Assembly (NCBI GenBank): GCA_031254955.1
Contig: JAIRTK010000498.1
Coordinates: forward strand, 1-9,256
DNA length: 9,256 nucleotides
Direction: 5' to 3'
Origin: Opitutaceae bacterium
GTDB taxonomy: Bacteria > Verrucomicrobiota > Verrucomicrobiia > Opitutales > Opitutaceae
Shown one piece after another: positions 1 through 5,881 of this stretch; the first letter of the stretch is position 1; every line of letters starts with the position of its first letter. The position numbers were made by a program, and so were the translations under genes. The notes beneath the pieces are model-generated. The model was not told the origin of the DNA. It did no database searches and saw only the letters and a list, made by a program, of their open reading frames with translations.

Positions 1-7
1 ACGGAAT

Positions 8-145
8 TATACCCTTTCCTAATGAAAATCCCACTAAGGAAGCCGTTAAAGGTAGGGCGAGGCGTCCCGCCGAGCCGCGAGCGGTTCACACGGCTCGGCG
101 GGACGCCTCGCCCTACCTGAAGGGGGATTTTCATTCGCAAAGGGT
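8..145. repeat. Nested palindromic element (MITE- or REP-like), perfect 28-bp inner arms
   Basis: The inner arms at 50-77 and 91-118 are perfectly complementary over 28 bp, with a 13-nt loop (78-90). The arm begins AGGTAGGGCGAGGCGTCCCG. Outside them lies a second, imperfect pair: AATGAAAATCCC at 21-32 pairs with 124-135, and ACCCTTT at 11-17 pairs with 139-145. The whole unit is therefore a symmetric structure of about 138 bp with no coding capacity. This is the form expected of a non-autonomous palindromic mobile repeat. It could also act as a bidirectional transcription stop or an RNA hairpin. No flanking target duplication is obvious. Confidence 0.75.
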
Positions 146-193
146 ATTAGTTATAGGGGTGAGTGAGAAGGGGGATAAAACTTTGGCCGGAGG

Positions 194-300
194 CGGTAGG
201 GAAGCCTCGGTGAGGCATCTGTGTCAACGCCTCGGGATTCTTGTGAAAGTTCAGGCCGCTTGGTCCGGACGGCGGAGGCCTCGGAGAGGCCTCCCTACCG
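194..300. repeat. Second palindromic repeat with GGTAGGG...CCCTACC ends
   Basis: The arm at 194-216 (starting CGGTAGGGAAGCCTC) pairs with 278-300 over 23 positions with 4 mismatches. The central spacer is about 61 nt. The outer ends, GGTAGGG and CCCTACC, are the same as the ends of the inner palindrome at 50-118, so the two are probably related members of one repeat family. No gene is visible in the spacer. Open frames crossing it are short and lack family resemblance. Confidence 0.55.
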
Positions 301-357
301 GCTCTGCATAAGCTTCGTCATGGCGAAGATCGGGGGGCCGGACAAGGCTATTGAAAT

Positions 358-378
358 CCTTGGGGCGGCCTGCCAAGG
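358..378 (-). terminator. Possible weak hairpin terminator after tmk
   Basis: CCTTGG at 358-363 pairs with CCAAGG at 373-378 around a 9-nt loop, starting 15 nt after the tmk stop on the minus strand. The sequence that follows on that strand (ATTTCAATAG) has no real U-run, so this is a candidate only. The larger palindromes further on could end the transcript instead. Confidence 0.25.
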
Positions 379-392
379 GAAATGCGGGCGGG

Positions 393-1301
393 TTATTTTT
401 TCTTCGCGGCTTTCTTTTTGGGAGCAGTTTTTCCGGCGGTGGTTTTTGAGGCGGCAGCTTTTGTGGCGGCGACTTTCCCGGCGACGGCTTTTGGGGCAAC
501 GACTTTCTCGGCGACGGCTTTTGGGGCAACGATTTTCTCGGTGACGGTTTTTGGGGTGGCGGGTTTTCCGGTGGCGGGTTTTTGGGGAGCGGTTTTTGAG
601 GGGGCGGGTTTTGGGGCGGGTTTTTTTTTGAGCAGGGGTTTTTTGTGGTTGCCGAAGAGGCGTTTTTCCATGGCGGCCCAGATTTGTTTTTCGATGGTGT
701 CTTTGCTCTTCGTGCCGTCCACCACGATGAAGCGTTCGGGCATGCCTCGCGCCAGCACCAGATAGCCGACGCGGACTTTTTCGTAAAAGTCGATGTTTTC
801 GCGTTCCATGCGGTCGGGGAGGTCGCTGGCGCGCTGGTGGATGCGTTGGAGGCTCATCTTGGTCGGCACGTCGATGATGACGGTGATGTGCGGCATGACG
901 TTGCCGACGGCGAAGCGGTTGATTTCGTTCACCGGGCCTTTGCCGAGGTTGCGCGCGATGCCTTGGTAAACCGTGGAGGAGTCGAGGTAGCGGTCGCAGA
1001 GGACGACGGCGCCGCGCAGGAGCGCGGGGGCGATGGTTTCGCGGACGAGTTGGGCGCGCGCGGCGGCGAAGAGGAGCAGCTCGGTCTCGGCGCACATTTC
1101 GTCTCCGCCGGAATTGTGGACGATGATGGTGCGGATTTGTTCGCCGATGGCGGTGCCGCCTGGTTCGCGGGTGGAGACGACTTCGAGGCCGTGTTTCTGG
1201 AGGCGTTGGGCAAGGCGGGAGATTTGCGTGGTCTTGCCGCTGCCTTCGGAGCCTTCGAAGGAGATGAGGATGCCGTCGGTGTGTTTGTTTTTGAGTGGCA
1301 T
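393..1301 (-). CDS. tmk: Thymidylate kinase with Lys/Ala/Pro-rich C-terminal tail
   Basis: dTMP kinase phosphorylates dTMP to dTDP with ATP in the cytoplasm, a required step of dTTP synthesis. Residues 1-215 form the usual domain. The P-loop GSEGSGKT is at 17-24, TREPGG (dTMP-binding region) at 44-49, the DRYLDSST motif at 103-110, and an Arg-rich LID segment at about 157-168. The family is normally about 200-215 residues; this protein has 302. The extra ~88 residues are a highly basic tail. Residues 231-295 are 13 consecutive pentads of the form Lys-x4, rich in Ala, Val, Pro and Thr, and the protein ends Lys-rich. Such tails resemble histone H1-like C-termini; nucleic-acid binding is inference. 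The ATG at 1301 lies 36 bp after the PfkB kinase stop, suggesting co-transcription. No Shine-Dalgarno motif precedes it. Confidence 0.95.
   Translation of the reverse strand: MPLKNKHTDGILISFEGSEGSGKTTQISRLAQRLQKHGLEVVSTREPGGTAIGEQIRTIIVHNSGGDEMCAETELLLFAAARAQLVRETIAPALLRGAVVLCDRYLDSSTVYQGIARNLGKGPVNEINRFAVGNVMPHITVIIDVPTKMSLQRIHQRASDLPDRMERENIDFYEKVRVGYLVLARGMPERFIVVDGTKSKDTIEKQIWAAMEKRLFGNHKKPLLKKKPAPKPAPSKTAPQKPATGKPATPKTVTEKIVAPKAVAEKVVAPKAVAGKVAATKAAASKTTAGKTAPKKKAAKKK
417..611 (-). repeat. In-frame pentad-coding repeat tract in the tmk 3' end
   Basis: This stretch encodes the 13 Lys-x4 pentads of the Tmk tail (residues 231-295). At DNA level, two 30-bp units at 479-508 and 509-538 are identical at 29 of 30 positions. 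Shorter 15-bp relatives lie on both sides. The near-identity suggests recent tandem duplication that kept the reading frame, so copy number may vary between strains. Confidence 0.8.
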
Positions 1302-1337
1302 GGTTGGTAAGGGTGTTGGGCGGGCAGGTTGGAGGAT

Positions 1338-2471
1338 TTAGCGCCAGCGGGCGAGGAATGTTTCGAGGTCGGCGAGGGTGGGGCTGTGCGCGGCGCGCAC
1401 GTAGTGGCCGGAGGTGCCGACGCCGAGGGCGAGGCAGGATTGCGGTGTGAGGCCGAGGAGTCGGCCGGCGGCGAAGCCGGCGTTGAAGTGGTCGCCGGCG
1501 CCGGTGGTGATGAGGGGTTTTTCGCAGTAGGGGCCGGGGAGCCACCAGTCGCCGGCGGGGGTGGCGCAGGCGGCGGATTTGCGGGGGTGGATGAGGATGG
1601 TGTCGAGGGCGAGTTTTTCGCGGATGGCGGAGGCGGCGTGGCGGAGGGTTTTTTCTTCTTCGCCGTGGAAGACGCCGAGGCCGAGGGCGGCGTAAACTTG
1701 CTGGGTTTCTTTGAGGTTGAGGCCGAGGGTGACGCGGCCGTGTTGTTCGAAGCGGGCGATGAGGCGCAGGGCGGTGACGAGGTCTTCGGGGGAGCGTTTT
1801 TCGGGGTCGGCGAGGTCGAAGAAGAAGAGGCGTGCGGGGGCGTCGGGGGCGCGGGGTGGGAGGGTGGGGAGGATGTGTCGGGCGATGCCTTCGAAGATGC
1901 CGGTCATGTTGGGGATCATCGTCCAGTTGACGAGGGCGAGGAGGTCGGCGTCGGCGAGGAGTGCGGCGAGGCGGGGGGGGGGGATGGTTTCGATGAGTTT
2001 CGTGTAGGTGATTTCGTCGAAGGATTTCATCTGGCCGAGCATGAGTTTGCCGTCGTCGAATTCGACGGCGGTGGTGCGGGCGGGGGCGCAGAGGGTGTGG
2101 GTCTCGGAGCGGGCGGCCATGTCTTCGAATACGGGGTGGAGCGTGTCTTGGCCGAGCGCGCCGATGTAGGTGAGGCGGGTGCCGGCGGCGAGCAGGGCGT
2201 TGGCCATGATGGGGCCGTTGCCGCCGAGTTTTTCCATGCGGGGGTAGAATTCGATGTTGGTGCTTTTGCCGGCGGCGCTGAGGACGCGTTGGCCGAAGGC
2301 GGTGATGGTGTCGATGGGGGTGAAGTTTTCGCCTTGGCCGGTGCGCAGGGCGACGGGGGTCACGATGGTGTCCACGAAGCCGTCGAGGCCGACGAGGGCG
2401 TGTTTTTGCCGGATGGTGGCGGTGGCGTTGAGGGCGGCGAGTTCTTCGAGGGTTTGGCGGCGGAAGGGCAT
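1338..2471 (-). CDS. PfkB/ribokinase-family carbohydrate kinase, substrate unknown
   Basis: This 377-residue protein belongs to the PfkB (ribokinase-like) family, which phosphorylates sugars or nucleosides with ATP. Residues 83-90 (GGNGPIMA) match the substrate-side GGN signature. GALGQD at 104-109 follows the usual early strand. TTGAGDHFNAGFAAG at 322-336 is the C-terminal PfkB signature, with the predicted catalytic base Asp327 and the anion hole formed by GAGD. The N-terminus (GLDGFVDTI, 28-36) differs from classical ribokinases, so I do not name a substrate. The reading frame stays open upstream to 2942, but that extension is low-complexity Pro/His/Ser sequence from a 9-bp repeat, so the ATG at 2471 is chosen. 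tmk follows 36 bp downstream. A sugar or nucleoside role in an operon with tmk is plausible but unproven. Confidence 0.85.
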   Translation of the reverse strand: MPFRRQTLEELAALNATATIRQKHALVGLDGFVDTIVTPVALRTGQGENFTPIDTITAFGQRVLSAAGKSTNIEFYPRMEKLGGNGPIMANALLAAGTRLTYIGALGQDTLHPVFEDMAARSETHTLCAPARTTAVEFDDGKLMLGQMKSFDEITYTKLIETIPPPRLAALLADADLLALVNWTMIPNMTGIFEGIARHILPTLPPRAPDAPARLFFFDLADPEKRSPEDLVTALRLIARFEQHGRVTLGLNLKETQQVYAALGLGVFHGEEEKTLRHAASAIREKLALDTILIHPRKSAACATPAGDWWLPGPYCEKPLITTGAGDHFNAGFAAGRLLGLTPQSCLALGVGTSGHYVRAAHSPTLADLETFLARWR

Positions 2472-2480
2472 GGTGGTTTT

Positions 2481-2525
2481 ATGGACGGAATGGACTGAAT
2501 GGACGGAATGGACTGAATGGACGGA
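2481..2525. repeat. Five tandem 9-bp units ATGGACKGA
   Basis: Five consecutive copies alternate strictly between ATGGACGGA and ATGGACTGA. Degenerate copies (ATGGACGGG, ATGGACAGG) recur at about 2571, 2593 and 2701. The tract starts 10 bp upstream of the PfkB kinase start codon, so on the minus strand it falls in that gene's leader. As the unit is a multiple of three, it keeps frames open and creates spurious reading frames on both strands. Confidence 0.85.
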
Positions 2526-2749
2526 ATGAGGGGGGATGAGGGGATGGGTGGGATAGGGGGATGCGGGAATGGACGGGATGCGGGGAGCGGGAATGGACGG
2601 GATGAGGGGAGCGGGAGGGGGTGGGATGGGAGGGGGCGGGAGTGGATGGGATGAGGGGATGCGGGAGTGGGTGGGTGGAGGGGATGTGGGAGTGGGGGGA
2701 ATGGACAGGATGCGGGTGTGGGCGTGGGGTGGGGAGTGTGGCGGGGGGA
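2526..2749. other. G-rich intergenic island (plus strand), potential G-quadruplexes
   Basis: The plus strand is dominated by G-runs of 3-6 separated by short AT or GA spacers, for example between 2529 and 2560. That is dense enough to satisfy the simple four-run G-quadruplex pattern many times over. Both flanking genes are transcribed from the minus strand, so their RNA here is C-rich and the G-strand is the template. I see no gene and no clear promoter in it. Confidence 0.6.
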
Positions 2750-3328
2750 TTATCGTTGTCGAGCGCGGGCGGTCAGGCGGGCGCGGGTCATGCGTTCGCG
2801 CAGGCCGCCTTCTTTGAGGAAGGCGGCTTCGAGGGTGTTGAGTTGTTTTTTCAGGAGGGACATCGCCACGCGGCAGAGGACGCGGGCGGCGTTGGCGGAA
2901 TACTCGGGGAAGCGCGCGGTTTCGGCATGGGTTTGTATCCATTGCGCGAGGGCATCGGCGGTTTTTATTCTGGCCGCGATGATTGCGGCGGTTTGCGGGG
3001 CGTTGTTTTCCCAGAGGGGCAGTCTGTGTTGGCGCAGGTAGTCTTCATAGTCGCGCAGGAGTTCCTCCAGGCTGGCGCGGGCGACGTTGGTCAGTTTGAT
3101 TTCGGTTTCCTTGGAGGTGCCGGAGGCCACGCTGCCTTCGGCGATGTTTTGGACTCCGGAGCGCGCCGCTTGCACCATTTGGTCGCGGGTGCGGCTGTTT
3201 TTCGCGATGTATTTTTCGCAGAAACGGGTGGTCGTGTCATAAACGAGTTCGGCCAGCTGAAAGCTTAACAGGGTTCTGTAGCCGCCATGTTTTGGGATGA
3301 ATCGGTCGGTCCCGTCAATTTTGTCCAT
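2750..3328 (-). CDS. Four-helix-bundle protein with suffix domain (S23/IVS-related)
   Basis: This 192-residue all-helical protein resembles the 23S rRNA intervening-sequence (S23) four-helix-bundle family, in the longer version that carries a C-terminal 'suffix' domain. Diagnostic stretches are FIPKHGGYRTLLSFQ at 10-24, DQMVQAARSGVQNIAEGS at 49-66, and SLEELLRDYEDYLR at 86-99. The suffix is about 148-192, with LEAAFLKEGGLRERMTRARL at 166-185. The tail is basic. The molecular function of this family is not established. Its bundle is related to proteins such as Avd of diversity-generating retroelements, but no reverse transcriptase is present here. The ATG at 3328 lies 18 bp after the thrS stop, so it is probably co-transcribed with thrS. 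There is no Shine-Dalgarno motif. Confidence 0.85.
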   Translation of the reverse strand: MDKIDGTDRFIPKHGGYRTLLSFQLAELVYDTTTRFCEKYIAKNSRTRDQMVQAARSGVQNIAEGSVASGTSKETEIKLTNVARASLEELLRDYEDYLRQHRLPLWENNAPQTAAIIAARIKTADALAQWIQTHAETARFPEYSANAARVLCRVAMSLLKKQLNTLEAAFLKEGGLRERMTRARLTARARQR

Positions 3329-3346
3329 GGTTGTCGTTTTTGTCGT

Positions 3347-5254
3347 TTATTTTTTCAGGGGCAGGGCGCGGGTGGCGACTTCGGTTTTGGCGCGGGCGAG
3401 GTAGTCGGCGAAGGGGTGCGCGCCTTCGTCGCCGTTGGCGCGGGTGCGGATGCTGACGGCGCCGGTCGCGGCTTCTTTCGCGCCGAGTACGAGGATGTGG
3501 GGGATTTTTTCCAGTTCGGCGCGGCGGATTTTCGCGCCGAGTTTGTCGCTGTGTTCGTCGAGTGTGGCGCGGAGGCCGGCAGCGCGGAGTTGTTCGAGGA
3601 GGTCGCGGCCGTAGTCGGCGAGTTTTTCCGAGATGGGGAGGAGGCGGATTTGTTCGGGGGCGAGCCAGAGGGGGAAGTCGCCGGCAAAGTGTTCGATGAG
3701 GACGCCGCAGAAGCGTTCCATGCTGCCGAAGGGGGCGCGGTGGATCATCACGGGGCGGTGCGGTTGGTTGTCGGGGCCGATGTAGGCGAGGTCGAAGCGG
3801 TGGGGGAGGTTGTAGTCGACTTGCACGGTGCCGAGTTGCCATTCGCGGCCGATAACGTCTTTGACCACGAAGTCGATTTTCGGGCCGTAGAAGGCGGCTT
3901 CGCCGGGTTCTTCGGTGAAGGGGACGCCGAGGGTTTGGGCGGCGGCGCGGCAGGCGGCTTCGGCTTTGTCCCAGTTTTCGGCTTGGCCGGTGTATTTGTT
4001 GGAGTCGGGGTCGCGGAGGCCGACGCGCACGCGGTAGCCGGCCATGCCGAGGGTGGTGAGGACGGTTTTGACGAGGGCGAGGCAGCCGAGGAGTTCTTCG
4101 GCGACTTGGGTTTCGGTGCAGAAGAGGTGCGCGTCGTCTTGGGTGAAGCCGCGCACGCGGGTCATGCCGTTGAGTTCGCCGGATTGTTCCCAGCGGTAAA
4201 CGGTGCCGAATTCGGCGAGGCGCACGGGGAGGTCGCGGTAGGAGCGCGGTTGGGAGGCGAAGATTTTGATGTGGTGGGGGCAGTTCATGGGTTTGAGGAG
4301 GAAGCCGTCGAGGAGGCGGGCGGGGTCCATGACGCGGTCGGGGGCGATGAGTTGGGTGCCGGCGCGGGCGTTGAGTTGCGCGGCGAAGGGGGCGGAGACG
4401 GCTTCGAGGCGGGCGGCCATGTCGGCGCAGGTGCAGCCTTCGGCGGCGATTTGCGCGAGTTGGTCGGGCGCGGGGATGGCGGGGTATTGGGAGTCTTTGT
4501 AGTAGGGGAAGTGTCCGGAGGTTTTGTAGAGGGTGAGTTTGCCGATGTGGGGGGTGAAGACTTGGGCGTAGCCTTGTTTGCGGAGTTCTTCGCTGATGAA
4601 GTTTTGCAGTTCTTGGCGCAGGGTCGCGCCGGCGGGGGGCCAGAGGATGAGGCCTTGGCCGATGTCTTCGTCGATGTGGAAGAGTTTGAGTTCGCGGCCG
4701 AGTTTGCGGTGGTCGCGGAGTTTGGCTTGTTCGAGGCGTTCGAGGTATTGGGCGAGTTCGTCTTTGGTGGGGAAGGCGGTGCCGTAGATGCGTTGGAGTT
4801 GCGGGTTGCGTTCGTCGCCGCGGTGGTAGGCGCCGGCGATGGAGAGGAGTTTGAAGGCTTTGACTTGTCGGGTGTAGCGGAGGTGGGTGCCGGCGCAGAG
4901 GTCGATGAATTCGCCGTTTTGATAAAAGGAGATGGCTTCGTCTTCGGGGATGTCGGCGAGTCGGCCGAGTTTGTAGCGTTCCTGGCCGATTTTTTTGATG
5001 AGTTCGACGGCTTCTTCGCGGGTGACTTCGCGGCGGGTGAAGGGTTGGTTTTCGTCGATGATTTTTTTCATCTCGGTTTCGAGGCGCGCGAGGTCTTCGG
5101 CGGTGAGGGGGTGGTCGAGGTCGATGTCGTAGTAGAAGCCGGTGTCGGTCGGGGGGCCGATGTCGAGTTTCGCGTCGGGGTGGAGGCGGAGGACGGCGGT
5201 CGCGAGGATGTGCGAGCAGGAGTGGCGGAGTTCTTCGAGCGGTGTCATCGGCAT
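3347..5254 (-). CDS. thrS: Threonine--tRNA ligase lacking the N-terminal TGS domain
   Basis: Class II synthetase that charges tRNA-Thr and edits Ser-tRNA-Thr. The editing domain starts almost at the N-terminus, with the HxxxH motif HSCSH at 11-15 and CAGTH at 120-124. The catalytic core follows from about 190. Cys325 (in MNCPHH), His376 (in DDAHLFC) and His505 (in MIHRAPFG) are the expected zinc ligands. Motif 2 is around 349-378 and motif 3 (HRAPFGSMERF) at 505-515. The anticodon-binding domain is about 531-635. The usual ~60-residue TGS domain is missing: the G-rich sequence upstream offers no in-frame continuation. Some cyanobacterial-type ThrRS are also TGS-less. About 50 extra residues (roughly 258-312) sit between YYKDSQYP and GFLLKPMNC compared with E. 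coli ThrRS. A second ATG lies two codons in. The leader is pyrimidine-rich without a Shine-Dalgarno motif. Confidence 0.97.
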   Translation of the reverse strand: MPMTPLEELRHSCSHILATAVLRLHPDAKLDIGPPTDTGFYYDIDLDHPLTAEDLARLETEMKKIIDENQPFTRREVTREEAVELIKKIGQERYKLGRLADIPEDEAISFYQNGEFIDLCAGTHLRYTRQVKAFKLLSIAGAYHRGDERNPQLQRIYGTAFPTKDELAQYLERLEQAKLRDHRKLGRELKLFHIDEDIGQGLILWPPAGATLRQELQNFISEELRKQGYAQVFTPHIGKLTLYKTSGHFPYYKDSQYPAIPAPDQLAQIAAEGCTCADMAARLEAVSAPFAAQLNARAGTQLIAPDRVMDPARLLDGFLLKPMNCPHHIKIFASQPRSYRDLPVRLAEFGTVYRWEQSGELNGMTRVRGFTQDDAHLFCTETQVAEELLGCLALVKTVLTTLGMAGYRVRVGLRDPDSNKYTGQAENWDKAEAACRAAAQTLGVPFTEEPGEAAFYGPKIDFVVKDVIGREWQLGTVQVDYNLPHRFDLAYIGPDNQPHRPVMIHRAPFGSMERFCGVLIEHFAGDFPLWLAPEQIRLLPISEKLADYGRDLLEQLRAAGLRATLDEHSDKLGAKIRRAELEKIPHILVLGAKEAATGAVSIRTRANGDEGAHPFADYLARAKTEVATRALPLKK

Positions 5255-5448
5255 GGCGGGCGGGTGTGGGAAAGTGGTGAAAAAAAAGAAAGCGTGGCGG
5301 GGCGCGGGGGAAAGGGGAAGAGAAAAGGTTGTGCGGGGTTGATGGTGGTGTGTGGGAGGGTGGTGAGTGTGGGTGGGTGTGGAGGGATGGTGTGTGTGGG
5401 GGGATAGAGGGGAGGGGGAGAGGGAACAGGAAGTGATGTCACTGCCCG
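5255..5448. other. thrS leader side of the divergent intergenic region, G-rich on plus strand
   Basis: This is the thrS-proximal third of the 627-bp divergent gap (5255-5881). The plus strand is purine- and GT-rich. GGGAGGG at 5354-5360 and GGGTGGG at 5371-5377 form a possible G-quadruplex. The thrS RNA would therefore have a C/U-rich, G-poor leader. A small inverted repeat AGTGA-TG-TCACT lies at 5432-5443. I find no convincing -10/-35 pair and no gene. Confidence 0.5.
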
Positions 5449-5620
5449 GAATCTTTCCTCTTTCTTCTTTCTTCTTTATCGTTCCTCTTTCTTTTTTCTT
5501 TTTTCCTTTTACCTCTTGTCAGGCTTCTCGCTTCGCTCGGGGGTTCCCGTTCGTGCCTGACGAAAGATAAAGATAAAGAGAGAGATAAAGAGTGAGAGGA
5601 AAGAAGAAAGAGGGAGTGGG
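5449..5620. repeat. Pyrimidine/purine inverted repeat 1
   Basis: A nearly uninterrupted pyrimidine tract (about 5453-5516) is followed by a GC-richer centre and then a purine tract (about 5562-5620). CCTCTTTCTTCTTTC at 5457-5471 is perfectly complementary to 5599-5613. At the centre, GTCAGGC at 5518-5524 pairs with GCCTGAC at 5555-5561, and the two pairs are nearly concentric. It can form a long imperfect hairpin or cruciform, and its polypurine/polypyrimidine nature would also permit triplex DNA. It sits between divergent thrS and the antiporter gene. Same architecture as 7111-7360 and 8422-8517. Confidence 0.7.
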
Positions 5621-5777
5621 GTTACTTGCCCTGTTTCTGTTTCGTTCGTTCCGTTTCGCCGAGGGGTGTGTTTTTGTCCTGCTTTTTGCGTTTCCCCTTT
5701 TGCTTTTCATGCATTTCAATCCTATTTCTCGTGTCGGTGATTCCACGCTCTGGCGCTCCTACGCGCTCCCACACTCT

Positions 5778-5793
5778 GGCGTGCCGGCACGCC
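5778..5793. promoter_or_regulatory. Perfect 16-bp palindrome upstream of the antiporter
   Basis: GGCGTGCCGGCACGCC is a perfect palindrome about 90 bp upstream of the antiporter start at 5882. It could be a dimeric-regulator operator, or simply part of the local GC-rich repeat structure. No regulator gene is adjacent, so the operator reading is speculative. Confidence 0.3.
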
Positions 5794-5831
5794 TGTGTTT
5801 TCACTTTCCGGCACTCCTGTGTTTTCGCGTT
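5784..5831 (+). repeat. Two tandem 24-bp direct repeats
   Basis: The units at 5784-5807 and 5808-5831 both begin CCGGCAC and share CCTGTGTTTTC. They match at 21 of 24 positions. They lie in the antiporter leader and overlap the 16-bp palindrome. The surrounding 5740-5850 has further looser copies of CTCTGGCG and GCGCTC motifs. The remaining sequence, 5621-5777, is pyrimidine-rich on the plus strand with no gene visible. Confidence 0.7.
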
Positions 5832-5881
5832 TCGGCGCTCTCGCGCTCGTATGCTCCGGGGGTGCGGCGCTTCTGTTTTGC

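Noticed and set aside
221..544. Plus-strand frame across the second palindrome and tmk tail
   Set aside because: The C-terminal half is Arg/Leu repeat sequence read antisense to the tmk pentads; no independent support.
1329..2498. Long plus-strand open frame antisense to the PfkB kinase
   Set aside because: Acidic Gly/Glu/Val low-complexity translation, running into the ATGGACKGA repeats; a shadow of the kinase gene.
2472..2942. N-terminal extension of the PfkB kinase frame to 2942
   Set aside because: The added ~157 residues are Pro/His/Ser-rich, derived from the 9-bp repeats and G-rich island, and overlap the four-helix-bundle gene in another frame.
3287..5407. Very long open frame (about 700 codons) on the plus strand, antisense to thrS
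   Set aside because: Its translation is Gly/Glu/Val/Phe-rich without domains, while the minus strand is an unmistakable ThrRS. The absence of stops follows from GC-rich codon usage on the opposite strand.
5518..5561. tRNA-like or rho-independent terminator hairpin at the centre of repeat 1
   Set aside because: The 7-bp stem has a 30-nt loop, no cloverleaf arms and no U-run after it, so it fits neither a tRNA nor a standard terminator.
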